64,000 nt of DNA, taken from NCBI GenBank assembly GCA_963851085.1, contig CAWKNX010000010.1, forward strand, positions 310,001 through 374,000, given 5' to 3'. This document shows, piece by piece, positions 34,883 through 43,516 of the stretch. The position numbers were made by a program, and so were the translations under genes. The stretch comes from DATFVJ01 sp963851085. Lineage in GTDB: Bacteria > Actinomycetota > Actinomycetes > Streptosporangiales > Streptosporangiaceae. Positions within the stretch are counted from its first letter, which is position 1. Every line of letters begins with the position of its first letter. The notes below the pieces were generated by a model. It was not told where the DNA came from. It saw only the letters and a program-made list of their open reading frames with translations, and did not search any database.

Positions 34883-36103
34883 TCAGCGCAGGCCGGTCGG
34901 CCTGTGCAGGGTGGTCTGCAGAATCCGGTCGATCAGTTCCCTGAGCGGCACGCCGGTCGCCGCCCACATGAGCGGGAAGCCTGAGGCGGGCGTGATACCC
35001 GGCATTGTGTTGATCTCGTTGACGAGGATCCGGCCATCCGGCGTGTAGAAGAAGTCCACCCGCGCGAGCCCCTCGCAGGAAATTGCCTCGAACGCGATCA
35101 CGGCAAGCCGCCGTATCTCGCGGATGTGCTCAGCAGGGATCGGGGCCGGGATCACCATGCTGGTGGCGCCGTCGAGGTACTTGGCCTCGAAGTCGTAGAA
35201 CTCCGCGGCACCAGCCACCCGGACCTGGCCCGGCAAGCTTGTGTCCGGCGGCGCGCCGGCGGTGCCCTCGAGCACGCCGCACTCGATTTCCAGCCCCGCG
35301 ATGGCTGCCTCCACGAGCACTTTCTTGTCATGCTCGCGGGCGGCTTCTATCGCCTCGTGCAGTTCCGCGATGTCGGCGGCCTTCGAGATACCAATGCTCG
35401 ATCCACCGCGCGCAGGCTTGACGAACACCGGCCAGCCCAGGTCGGATATCTCGTCGAGAACACCCTTGCGCTGCACGGCGACAGGTATCCCCGTGCCATC
35501 ATCGGCGGCCTGCCCCCAGTCTCTGTCATGGACGACGACGTAGGGCCCGACCGGCAGGTCATGGGCCTTGAAGATCAGCTTCATGTACTCCTTGTCCATG
35601 CCGGCCGCGCTGGCAAAGACTCCCGCGCCCGCGTAGCGGATACCGGCGAGTTCGAGCATCCCCTGGATGGTGCCGTCCTCGCCGTAGGCTCCGTGCAGCA
35701 GTGGCAGCACCACGTCGGCTTCGGCCAGGGCCTGCGGAACCTGGCCCGGCCCGGTCAGCACGAGGCTGGACTCACCTGAACCTGTCAACGGCGCGGTCCG
35801 CTCCCGCGGTGTGCCCGGTTCCGCGGCTGTGCCTGGCCCGGCCACGGGTGCATCGGGATCCAGCACTGTCAGCGGCTGCAGCGATTCCACCGAGGGAAGC
35901 CGGCCGCCACTAATGGCCAGGCGCGCCGGATCGCCGGCAGCGAGCACCCACTGGCCTGCCCGGGTGATCCCGATCGGGATCACCTCGTACTTGTCCGTGT
36001 CGATCGCCGCGAGCACGTTCCCCGCGCTGACACATGACACGGCGTGCTCGGTGCTGCGGCCCCCGAATACCACTGCGACCTTGATCTTCCGCTGCTCGCT
36101 CAC
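34883..36103 (-). CDS. ddl: D-alanine--D-alanine ligase
   Basis: Joins two D-Ala with ATP for the peptidoglycan stem peptide. The 406-residue ATP-grasp protein has the N-terminal VVFGGRSTEHAVSCVSAGNV, LLHGAYGEDGTIQGMLELAGI, FVKPARGGSSIGISKA, and the metal-binding EINTMPGITPASGFP. It is somewhat longer than E. coli DdlB because of an insert around residues 75-115, common in actinobacteria. GTG 36103 has GGAGG four bases upstream. It is transcribed with gpsA/plsC upstream, across a pseudogene. Confidence 0.95.
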   Translation of the reverse strand: MSEQRKIKVAVVFGGRSTEHAVSCVSAGNVLAAIDTDKYEVIPIGITRAGQWVLAAGDPARLAISGGRLPSVESLQPLTVLDPDAPVAGPGTAAEPGTPRERTAPLTGSGESSLVLTGPGQVPQALAEADVVLPLLHGAYGEDGTIQGMLELAGIRYAGAGVFASAAGMDKEYMKLIFKAHDLPVGPYVVVHDRDWGQAADDGTGIPVAVQRKGVLDEISDLGWPVFVKPARGGSSIGISKAADIAELHEAIEAAREHDKKVLVEAAIAGLEIECGVLEGTAGAPPDTSLPGQVRVAGAAEFYDFEAKYLDGATSMVIPAPIPAEHIREIRRLAVIAFEAISCEGLARVDFFYTPDGRILVNEINTMPGITPASGFPLMWAATGVPLRELIDRILQTTLHRPTGLR

Positions 36104-36218
36104 GCCGCCTCCTCGAATCTAGTCGCAGCGCCCGACCTTACCCGCTCGATCCACTTTCATGACCTTGAGGTCGCACGAGTCGCGCCCGCCGCGGCGGGAA
36201 AGCGCCTGGTAAGCGCCG

Positions 36219-36345
36219 TCCACAGGCGCCTGTGGACCGTTGGCGTCGCCTGTGGACCGTGGCGTCACCTGTGGACCATTGGCGTCGCCTATGGACCGTG
36301 GCGTCGCTTGTGGACCGTGGCGTCGCCTGTGGACCGGGAGGCGGC
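36219..36345. repeat. 19-20 bp minisatellite between ddl and the trans-sulfuration pseudogene
   Basis: About six units of GTGGCGTCGCCTGTGGACC with single-base variants (ACC, ATT, TAT forms). It starts where the reading frame of the pseudogene loses family similarity, so the array has grown into its 3' end. Confidence 0.8.
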
Positions 36346-37008
36346 GCTGGGCCGGGGGAGTCATCAACGGGCAACGTATCCAGCGCCTCGGTCACGTCGG
36401 CGATGAGGTCGTCCGCGTCTTCAAGCCCGATCGAAAATCGGACGGCACCGGGATCGATACCGGCGCCCACGAGCGCACCGTCGTCGAACTGCCGGTGCGT
36501 GGTGGATGCCACGTGGCTGATCTTGGTATGGGTGCCACCGAGCGAGGGCGCGATAGAGCCGACGCGCAGGCTGTTGGCAAGCTGCACTCCTCCGGCCCGG
36601 CCGCCATGCGGGGTTATGGTGACGATCGCGCCGAACCTGGTGCCTTCCGGCCCGGCGTCGAAGAGCCGCCGTGCCACTTCATGCCCCCGGTGCTGTGGCA
36701 GCCCAGGGTCGATCCAGCGGACCGCCGGGTGGCGGGTGAGCGTGGCCGCGAAGACCATTGTGTTCGGCGCGCAGGTTAGCGCCCTCGAACGCGGCGACAG
36801 AACCAGCGAACGCGTCCACCATCGGGTTGTCGATCCTGCTGTAGGTGTCGCCGGGCACACGGTCGTTAAGTACGTCGGAGTATTCCTCGGCGGCCCGGAA
36901 GGCGAACGCGGCCGTCCGGCGGACCGGCGTGCCGAGCGGTTCCTGCGCCGGGGCGGGTGGCGGCGGGAGATGGACGGCTCTTGTGTTCTCGCCAAGTCGT
37001 CTGTTCAT
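36340..37008 (-). pseudogene. Broken Cys/Met-metabolism PLP enzyme (trans-sulfuration family)
   Basis: The first 77 codons (NTRAVHLPPPP, GTPVRRTAAFAFRAAEEYSDVL, TYSRIDNPMVDAFAGSVAAFEGAN) match the N-terminus of a cystathionine gamma-synthase/methionine gamma-lyase-like enzyme. Near 36760-36780 the frame shifts. The C-terminal part follows directly (TRHPAVRWIDPGLP, GAIVTITPHGGRAGG, SLGGTHTKISHVASTTHRQ, IGLEDADDLIADV). Some 200 residues are missing between, including the PLP-binding lysine, so the gene cannot be active. It sits between gpsA and ddl on their strand. Confidence 0.8.
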
Positions 37009-37014
37009 CCGGTG

Positions 37015-38019
37015 TCAGATCCCGTAACGCTCGGGCTTGGCGGAACGGCTGGCCAGCAGTTGCGCTGCCTTCTCCACGGGCAGGCCGTCGCGCATGACCG
37101 CGTCCACCACCTCCGTGATGGGCATCTCCACGCCGTGGCTGCGGGCAAGCTCGAGGACGGAACCCGACGACTTGACGCCTTCCGTGGTCTGTTTCGTGGT
37201 CGCGATGACCTCGGGCAAGGTCATGCCACGGCCGAGGTTCTCGCCAAAGGTCCGATTGCGCGACAGCGGTGAGCTGCACGTGACGACAAGATCGCCCAGC
37301 CCGGCGAGCCCGGCGAAGGTGAGCTGGTCGGCGCCCAGCGCCGCGCCGAGGCGGGCGATCTCGGCGAGGCCACGCGTGATCAGTAGCGCCCTGGTGTTGT
37401 CGCCGAGTCCCATTCCGATCGCGATCCCGACGGCGATCGCGATCACGTTCTTCACCGCGCCGCCGAGTTCGCAACCGACAACGTCAGGGTTGGTGTAGGG
37501 CCGGAAGTAGCTCGTATGGCAGGCGCGCTGGAGCCGCTGGGCGGTCGTCTCGTCCGCGCAGGCGACGACCGTGGCGGCGTACTGCCGCTGTGCGATCTCC
37601 CTGGCGAGGTTGGGCCCGCTGATCACCGCCGTGTGCCCGGCGGGCGTTCCGAGCACATCGTGGATGACCTCGCTGATTCGCTTGCAGCTGCCGATCTCGA
37701 TCCCTTTGATCAGGCTGACAACGTCGGCGGCGGGCGGAATGTGGGGTGCCCAGTCAGTCAGGTTGGGCCGCAGCGACTGCGCGGGGACGGCGAGAACCAC
37801 GATGTCCGCTGCGTCGAGCGCGACCGCGGGTTCGGTGGTCGCGCTCAGCTCCGGGTCCAGCAGGATCCCCGCCATGTACTCAGGGTTCTCGTGGCGCTCG
37901 CTGATCGCCTTGACGAGCTCGGGCCTGCGCCCCAGGATGACCGTCTCGGTCCCCGCGTCGCAGAGCACCTGGGCGAATGTGGTGCCCCATGAGCCCGCGC
38001 CGAGGACGGCTGCCCTCAC
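37015..38019 (-). CDS. gpsA: Glycerol-3-phosphate dehydrogenase [NAD(P)+]
   Basis: Reduces dihydroxyacetone phosphate to sn-glycerol 3-phosphate, the backbone for phospholipids. The 334-residue protein has the Rossmann loop AVLGAGSWGTTFAQVL, the substrate-domain GGAVKNVIAIAVGI with catalytic Lys, and AGLGDLVVTC. The GTG start overlaps the plsC stop (GTGA). Coupling to an acyltransferase that uses its product line makes metabolic sense. Confidence 0.96.
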   Translation of the reverse strand: MRAAVLGAGSWGTTFAQVLCDAGTETVILGRRPELVKAISERHENPEYMAGILLDPELSATTEPAVALDAADIVVLAVPAQSLRPNLTDWAPHIPPAADVVSLIKGIEIGSCKRISEVIHDVLGTPAGHTAVISGPNLAREIAQRQYAATVVACADETTAQRLQRACHTSYFRPYTNPDVVGCELGGAVKNVIAIAVGIAIGMGLGDNTRALLITRGLAEIARLGAALGADQLTFAGLAGLGDLVVTCSSPLSRNRTFGENLGRGMTLPEVIATTKQTTEGVKSSGSVLELARSHGVEMPITEVVDAVMRDGLPVEKAAQLLASRSAKPERYGI

Positions 38020-39023
38020 CCCTGGCCCGCCGTTCCGCTGCCTGTGCCCGCAGGACCGGTCAGCGGCTGCGGCCCGCTCGCGGGGGTTGCGGTCGCCCGC
38101 CCGGTCGCCGCACCGGCCCCCATCCCGGTCGCCGCACCGGCCCCCATCCCGGTCGCCGCACCGGCCCCCATCCCGGTCTCCGCGCCCGCGGCCACGTCAG
38201 TCGCCGCATCGGCTTCTATCCCGGTCTCCACCCCCGAGTCGCTGTCCTTCTCCGCTGCTGCATCTGTCTCCGCCCCCGTCGTCATGCGCTTCCGGCTGCG
38301 ATCCCTGCGAGGGTCGTAGGGGACAGCGGGCGCCTGCTTGCCGCGCAGCCCAGCGAGCAACTCGGTGATGTCATGCATAACGGCCGCGGTGGCGCCACGC
38401 AGCGTAGCCGCGTTGAGCGGCTTGTCGCGGAACTCGGCCAGATCGACGGGCGGGCCGGCCACCACCCGGATGAGCTTGCGCGGGAACAGATGGGGTCGCT
38501 TGCTGCCATAAGGCAGCACGTTCTGCGAGCCCCAGTGTGCTATGGGAATCACCGGGGCACCTGTGCTCAGGGCGAGCCGGGCGACGCCGGTCTTCGCGGT
38601 CATCGGCCACAGGTCCGGATCGCGGGTACAGGTCGCCTCGGGGTAGACGATGACGCAAGCGCCTTGTGCGATGCCCCGTTCGGCGTCCTTGAGCACGAGC
38701 GCGGCGTCGGTCTGGCCGCGGTGGACGGGTAGCTGGCCCACCTTGCGCACGACCGTGCCGATCACCTTGACCTTGAAGAGGCTGTCCTTGGCCAGGAACA
38801 CGGGATAACGGCCGGACTCGTAGCTGAACAGGCACATCTCGAACACGTCTGCGTACGAGATGTGGTTGGGCGCCAGGATCACCCCACCGGTCTGCGGGAT
38901 GTTCTCCTGGCCCGCCCAGTCCCGCTTCATGAGCAGCCGGATCGTGGGCCACAGCACGATGACCGTCAGCATCCGGAAGGCGCGCGAGTACGTGTACCCC
39001 GGGTCTTCCTGTGTTCCCGCCAC
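38016..39023 (-). CDS. plsC: 1-acyl-glycerol-3-phosphate acyltransferase (PlsC family)
   Basis: A 335-residue membrane-associated acyltransferase of phosphatidic acid synthesis. It has the catalytic motif NHISYADVF (HX4D), the substrate motif FLAKDSLFKV, and VIVYPEAT. The C-terminal 70 residues are low-complexity, with three GMGAGAAT units encoded by a 24 bp repeat (DNA about 38095-38185). I chose GTG 39023 because AGGAGG lies five bases upstream; the frame runs ten codons further back. It heads the plsC-gpsA operon. The family also holds lyso-lipid acyltransferases of other specificity. Confidence 0.9.
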   Translation of the reverse strand: MAGTQEDPGYTYSRAFRMLTVIVLWPTIRLLMKRDWAGQENIPQTGGVILAPNHISYADVFEMCLFSYESGRYPVFLAKDSLFKVKVIGTVVRKVGQLPVHRGQTDAALVLKDAERGIAQGACVIVYPEATCTRDPDLWPMTAKTGVARLALSTGAPVIPIAHWGSQNVLPYGSKRPHLFPRKLIRVVAGPPVDLAEFRDKPLNAATLRGATAAVMHDITELLAGLRGKQAPAVPYDPRRDRSRKRMTTGAETDAAAEKDSDSGVETGIEADAATDVAAGAETGMGAGAATGMGAGAATGMGAGAATGRATATPASGPQPLTGPAGTGSGTAGQG

Positions 39024-39105
39024 GCCGGCCTCCTGACCTGACTGTCCCCGCACGTAATCTAGTCTCGCGGTTCATCGTGCACAGTGTCGAGGCAGGATCA
39101 TCGCC

Positions 39106-39771
39106 ATGAGGGCTGACGGCCCGCTCACCTGGTCGCTCGTGGTCCCGGTCAAGTTGCTGGCCCGGGCCAAGTCCCGCCTGGCGGCCCTGGCCGGACCGGC
39201 GAGGCCGGCGCTCGCGCTCGCGGTAGCGGCCGACACGGTCCGGGCCGCGCTCGACTGCCCGCGCGTTCGGCACGTCATCGTGGTCACCGATGACGAGCTC
39301 GCGGCGAATGAACTCGGCCAGCTCGGTGCCGTTGTTGTCGGCGACGAACCAGATGCCGGGCTCAACCCGGCGCTTGCATACGGCGCGGGTGAGGCGGTGG
39401 CCAGTGATCCACGGTCCGGCGTCGGAGCGCTCTCGGCCGACCTGCCCGCCCTCAGGGCGGCCGAGCTCGACCGCGCGCTACGGCATGCGGCCCGGTGGCC
39501 GCAGGCGATTGTCCCTGACGCGTCCGGCCTTGGCACCACGCTGTACACGGCCCGGCCAGGCGTACCGTTCCGGCCGAGGTTCGGTCCCGGGTCGCGGCGC
39601 CGCCACATCGACGCGGGCGCCTGCGAGATCAGCCGTGACGACCTGCCAGGGCTGCGCCGCGACGTGGACACGGCGGCTGACCTGGGCGAGGCCGCCCTCC
39701 TCGGGCTCGGCCCCGCGACCGCCCCGCTCGCAGCGCTTCTGCTCCGGGGCCGTGGCGCCGCGCATTGCTAG
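39106..39771 (+). CDS. cofC: Phosphoenolpyruvate/2-phospholactate guanylyltransferase
   Basis: CofC (FbiD in mycobacteria) attaches GMP to phosphoenolpyruvate or 2-phospholactate for coenzyme F420. The 221-residue protein has SLVVPVKLLARAKSRLA, the VVTDDELAANELGQLGAVVVGDE block, GVGALSADLPALR and the C-terminal GPGSRRRHIDAGA, all typical. AGGA is eight bases before the ATG. It is divergent from plsC. No other F420 genes are in the window. Confidence 0.93.
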   Translation: MRADGPLTWSLVVPVKLLARAKSRLAALAGPARPALALAVAADTVRAALDCPRVRHVIVVTDDELAANELGQLGAVVVGDEPDAGLNPALAYGAGEAVASDPRSGVGALSADLPALRAAELDRALRHAARWPQAIVPDASGLGTTLYTARPGVPFRPRFGPGSRRRHIDAGACEISRDDLPGLRRDVDTAADLGEAALLGLGPATAPLAALLLRGRGAAHC

Positions 39772-39933
39772 GGCCGGCCGGGCGTCTCGCGCGGGGGCGA
39801 CTCCCCGGAGCCCCCACGACACCGGTTGACGCCGCGGTTGAGCCAACTCCCCCCGCGGCAGCCGTTACGAAGAATGATCCTGAACGGCTCACGCGCGGTG
39901 ACAGCGGCCTGAAGCCTGCGACCTGCGCGCCTG

Positions 39934-40653
39934 TTATGGCGTAACCGATGGCCACCGGGCCCGCGTGTCCGGTGGCACGTCCAGGTAGCTGGCCAGGCCG
40001 CGCACGATCACATCCATGCCCCATTCGAACCTGTCGTCGGCGCTTCCCGCGACAAGCTGGGTGGCGAGCGCGACCGTGTTGGGGAAGCGGTCCCGCGGCA
40101 GGGATCCGAGCCACCCGGCCATCTGCGCACGCTGCTCGTCCCCTGGACCGGGCACCGGCGTCACCTCGAGTTCGTAGGCGTAGCTGCCGACATAGAGCCC
40201 GGCCAGGTCGCCGACGTAGGCCGCGACCTGGTCCGGGATGCCGGCCGAACGGAGTCCCGCGAGGATAGCTTCTGCGATGGCGAGCATGCCGGGGCCCCAC
40301 GGCACCCGGCCGAGCGTCAGCCCGGCAACGCCCGGATGGCGCCTGAACACCCCGAGCATCGCGCGCCCGAATTGCTTGAGCATCTCCTGCCAGTCGCCGT
40401 CGGCCAACGGGATGTCGATTTCCTCGATGATCCGTTCGAGCACCAGCTGGACCAGTTCCTCCTTGTTGGCGACGTAACCGTAGAGCGACGAGGCCGAGAC
40501 CCCGATCTGGTCGGCGACGCGGCGCATGGTGAGTGCCTGCCCGCCCGCTGCCTCTACCACCTCCAGCGCGGCCGCAACGACGACCTCACGGCTGAGCTGT
40601 GGCCTCGGCACGCTGCGACGCCGCGGTGCGGACCGCCACGGTGGCTCGGGCAT
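39934..40653 (-). CDS. TetR-family repressor of the adjacent exporter
   Basis: A 239-residue TetR protein: helix-turn-helix LTMRRVADQIGVSASSLYGYVANKEELV at about residues 41-68, then an all-helical ligand domain of the TetR_C type. Its ATG is only 12 bases from the ATG of the divergent ABC gene, so the two promoters and operator must overlap coding DNA. If the true start is further in (GTG 40611 is in frame), more room is left. Repression of the exporter is inferred from position. Confidence 0.88.
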   Translation of the reverse strand: MPEPPWRSAPRRRSVPRPQLSREVVVAAALEVVEAAGGQALTMRRVADQIGVSASSLYGYVANKEELVQLVLERIIEEIDIPLADGDWQEMLKQFGRAMLGVFRRHPGVAGLTLGRVPWGPGMLAIAEAILAGLRSAGIPDQVAAYVGDLAGLYVGSYAYELEVTPVPGPGDEQRAQMAGWLGSLPRDRFPNTVALATQLVAGSADDRFEWGMDVIVRGLASYLDVPPDTRARWPSVTP

Positions 40654-40665
40654 GGGGGGATCACC

Positions 40666-41643
40666 ATGAGCGACGTAACCGGCGCTGTCGAGGCCGACGA
40701 GCTCCGTAAGGCCTACAAGGGAGGGGTGCGCGCGCTGGACGGACTGAGCTGCTCGGTCGCGTCAGGCAGCGTCTTCGCCATGCTCGGCCCGAACGGCGCG
40801 GGGAAGACGACGACAGTGCGGATCCTGACCACGCTGTCCCGGCCAGATAGCGGCCGCGGCGCCGTGGCCGGGATCGACGTGCTCAGGCGGCCCGGCCGGG
40901 TCCGGTCGGTCATCGGCGCGGTGGGCCAGCGCAGTGGTGCGGTCAGTGGGCTCACCGGCTACGAGAACCTGGTCATGCAGGGCAGGATCCACCGGATGCG
41001 GGGGACCGACCTGCGGCAGCGCGTGGCTGAGCTGCTCGGGCAGTTCGGGCTCGCCGAGGCGGCCCGGCGGCAGGTGCGCACCTACTCCGGCGGCATGCGG
41101 CGGCGCCTTGACGTCGCGACCGCCCTGATTCACCGCCCAGCGGTCCTCTTCCTCGACGAGCCGACGACGGGGCTCGACCCGGAAGGCCGCGCCGAGCTGT
41201 GGGCGGTGCTCACCGGCCTGGCGGCGAGTGCGGGGACGACCATCCTGGTCACCACCCACTACCTGGAAGAGGCTGACCAGTTCGCGGCCAGGGTCGCCGT
41301 CGTGGACCGCGGCCGGATCGTGGCAGCCGGGACCCCCGACGAGCTCAAGGCCGGGCTGCAGGGCGATTCTGTGCTGCTCGAGCTCGAGGACGCCGGGCGC
41401 GTGGCGCAGGCCACCCGCGCCCTTACCCGCGTTCCCCAGGTTCGCCAGGCGGCCGCGGACGGCGCCGTCATGCGGGCCCGGGTGACGGACGGGCCACGGG
41501 CGCTGCCCGCGGTGCTGGCCGGGCTTGAGGCGGGCGGGGTCAACGTCCTGTCCGTCACCGTCGCGCGGCCGTCGCTCGACGACGTCTACCTGCACCACGC
41601 CGGCCGTTCATTCCGGCAGGCAGAAGGGATCACCGTCTCATGA
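40666..41643 (+). CDS. ABC exporter ATP-binding protein (DrrA-like)
   Basis: A 325-residue ATPase: Walker A GPNGAGKTT, signature YSGGMRRRLDVATALIHRP, Walker B VLFLDEPTTGLDPE, switch TTHYLEEAD, and the DrrA-type C-terminal domain ending in RPSLDDVYLHHAGRSFR. Such proteins pair with ABC-2 permeases to export drugs or lipids. I start at ATG 40666 behind GGGGGGA; the open frame runs back antisense into the repressor. The stop overlaps the permease start (ATGA). Confidence 0.94.
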   Translation: MSDVTGAVEADELRKAYKGGVRALDGLSCSVASGSVFAMLGPNGAGKTTTVRILTTLSRPDSGRGAVAGIDVLRRPGRVRSVIGAVGQRSGAVSGLTGYENLVMQGRIHRMRGTDLRQRVAELLGQFGLAEAARRQVRTYSGGMRRRLDVATALIHRPAVLFLDEPTTGLDPEGRAELWAVLTGLAASAGTTILVTTHYLEEADQFAARVAVVDRGRIVAAGTPDELKAGLQGDSVLLELEDAGRVAQATRALTRVPQVRQAAADGAVMRARVTDGPRALPAVLAGLEAGGVNVLSVTVARPSLDDVYLHHAGRSFRQAEGITVS

Positions 41644-42416
41644 ACTTCGCCCGAGAGGCGTGGGTGCTGCTCACGACCCGATACCTGCGCCAGCTCTACC
41701 GGCAGCCCGCGGTCATCTTCATCACGCTCACCCAGCCGGTCATCTGGCTGCTTCTCTTCGGCGCCCTGTTCAAGAAGGTCACCGAGATCCCCGGTTTCGG
41801 TGGGGGGAACTACATCACTTACCTCACGCCCGGGGTGGTGATCATGACGGCCCTGTTCTCGTCGAGCTGGACCGGCATGTCCTTCATCGAGGACCTGGAC
41901 ACCGGCGTCATGGACAGGTTCCTTACCGCGCCCATCCATCGTGGCGCGCTGATCGGGGCGTCTCTCGCCTACCAGGCGGTCACCACCGCGGTGCAGTCGG
42001 CCGTCATCATCGCGATCGGCTGGGGAATCGGGGCCGGCTTCCCTGGTGGCGCCAGCGGCGTCGCGGCCCTCATCGGGATCTCGGTGCTGATTGCGCTGGC
42101 GATGGCCGGGCTCTCCAACGGGCTCGCGCTGCTGTCCCGCCAGCGCGAGACCCTCATCGCCGCGTCGACCACACTCGTGATGCCGTTGACGTTCCTGTCC
42201 GGGGCCTTCCTGTCGCTGCAGCTCGTGCCCGGCTGGATCGCCGGAATCGCCAGGTACAACCCGGTGAACTGGGCGGCCAGCGCCGGACGTGCCGCCATCG
42301 GCGGCAATCCCGCCTGGGGCACCGTGGGCTCCTACGCTGGCTTCCTCGCCATCGCACTCGTGGTGACCGCCGCGGCGTCTACCCGGGCGTTCCGCGCCTA
42401 CCAGCGTTCCACCTGA
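41640..42416 (+). CDS. ABC exporter permease (ABC-2 type, DrrB-like)
   Basis: A 258-residue membrane protein with six helices, including PAVIFITLTQPVIWLLLFGALF near the start and the central GLSNGLALLSRQRETLIAAST loop of DrrB/ABC-2 permeases. ARYNPVNWAASAGR is conserved in the family. Coupled to the ATPase by an ATGA overlap. The exported compound is unknown. Confidence 0.92.
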   Translation: MNFAREAWVLLTTRYLRQLYRQPAVIFITLTQPVIWLLLFGALFKKVTEIPGFGGGNYITYLTPGVVIMTALFSSSWTGMSFIEDLDTGVMDRFLTAPIHRGALIGASLAYQAVTTAVQSAVIIAIGWGIGAGFPGGASGVAALIGISVLIALAMAGLSNGLALLSRQRETLIAASTTLVMPLTFLSGAFLSLQLVPGWIAGIARYNPVNWAASAGRAAIGGNPAWGTVGSYAGFLAIALVVTAAASTRAFRAYQRST

Positions 42417-42555
42417 CTCGCCGCTTACCGCCGGGGACGGACCTGCGTGCGCCGCCGTGGGCGCTCCCGCCGGGCGCCGTGGCCGTCGCGGCGCCCGGCA
42501 CGGGGTCCGCCCCAAGATCCGGCCGCCAAGATCCCGGCCGCCCAGATCCCGCCGC

Positions 42556-43077
42556 TCAGATCCGGCCGCCTGCCTTGGCCGGAACCGCGGGAGCGATCGC
42601 GTTGCTGATGGCAACGAGGATGGCAGCATCTGGCGCGTACCGCGTCGGGATGGTGAGCTCGACATAGGCTTCGCGCCCGACTTCCGTGAACCGCGACGGG
42701 ATCGCCGAGCCGGCTGGTTGCGCGAACCACGAGACGTCGTTCACTACGGTGAGCTGCGCGGTGGGGGTCAGTGCAGCCGGAAGCGGGACACCGCAGCGCA
42801 GCGCGATCGGCGGATCCCCCCATGCTGCGGTGAGCGGGGAGCCCGGGGTTACGGCCCGGCGCGCGTGGCCGCCGAGGTGCGAGGGGAGCCCGCGGGTCAG
42901 CGCCGCGCAGTGCGCGACGGCGGCCGGTGCGGCGCTGGGCGGGACGAGCCGAACGGCCGCGCCCGAACCGCCAGCACTTCCAGTACCTGGACCATCGGAG
43001 CCGCAGCCGGCGAGCAGCACGCACGCCGCGCCCGCGGCGGCGATCGCCAGCCGGGTGGGCAGGCTACGGAAGGGCAT
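42556..43077 (-). CDS. DUF3515 lipoprotein
   Basis: A 173-residue predicted lipoprotein: hydrophobic signal with lipobox LLAGC (Cys 25), then the DUF3515 pattern (CAALTRGLPSHL, PLTAAWGDPPIALRCGV, DVSWFAQPAG, VELTIPTRYAPD). Two conserved cysteines are present. Function is unknown. It is a fixed neighbour of ddl and thiL in actinobacteria, suggesting an envelope role, though this is only association. It converges with the exporter operon. Confidence 0.9.
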   Translation of the reverse strand: MPFRSLPTRLAIAAAGAACVLLAGCGSDGPGTGSAGGSGAAVRLVPPSAAPAAVAHCAALTRGLPSHLGGHARRAVTPGSPLTAAWGDPPIALRCGVPLPAALTPTAQLTVVNDVSWFAQPAGSAIPSRFTEVGREAYVELTIPTRYAPDAAILVAISNAIAPAVPAKAGGRI

Positions 43078-43114
43078 CGACCGCGAAGCGTGTCCGGTCC
43101 CGGGGTGACAAGCC

Positions 43115-43348
43115 TCAGATGTGCACGATGGGGCAGGTCAGCGTGCGTGTGATGCCGTCGACGGCCTGGATTTGCGCGACCACGAGCTTGCCGAGATCGT
43201 CGACGTTGGACGCCTCCGCGCGCACGATGACGTCGTATGGGCCCGTCACATCCTCGGCCTGGGTTACGCCGGTGATCTTCCCGATGCGCACGGCAACATC
43301 GGCTGCCTTGCCGACTTCTGTCTGGATGAGGATGTAGGCCTGGACCAT
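43115..43348 (-). CDS. Lrp/AsnC ligand-binding domain protein without DNA-binding domain
   Basis: A 77-residue protein consisting only of the RAM effector domain of Lrp/AsnC regulators: VQAYILIQTEVGKAADVAVRI, GPYDVIVRAEASNVDDLGKLV, TLTCPIVHI. GGAGG lies five bases before the ATG at 43348; the open frame extends far upstream antisense to thiL but that part is not coding. Such stand-alone domains form oligomers that bind amino acids. It precedes the DUF3515 gene on the same strand. Confidence 0.92.
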   Translation of the reverse strand: MVQAYILIQTEVGKAADVAVRIGKITGVTQAEDVTGPYDVIVRAEASNVDDLGKLVVAQIQAVDGITRTLTCPIVHI

Positions 43349-43516
43349 GACGTCCTCCCCGGGGGCGGAGTTGACCAGAGTGACCACTATCCGGAAACGC
43401 CACGCTACCTTAGAGGCCGGGCCGGCGGGCGCCTGGGGCTGGCGTTGTCCACGCGCCGGCCGGACGGACGGATTGCCGGTGGATGACTCTGCGGGCCGCA
43501 TCCCTGGAGGTCCACC

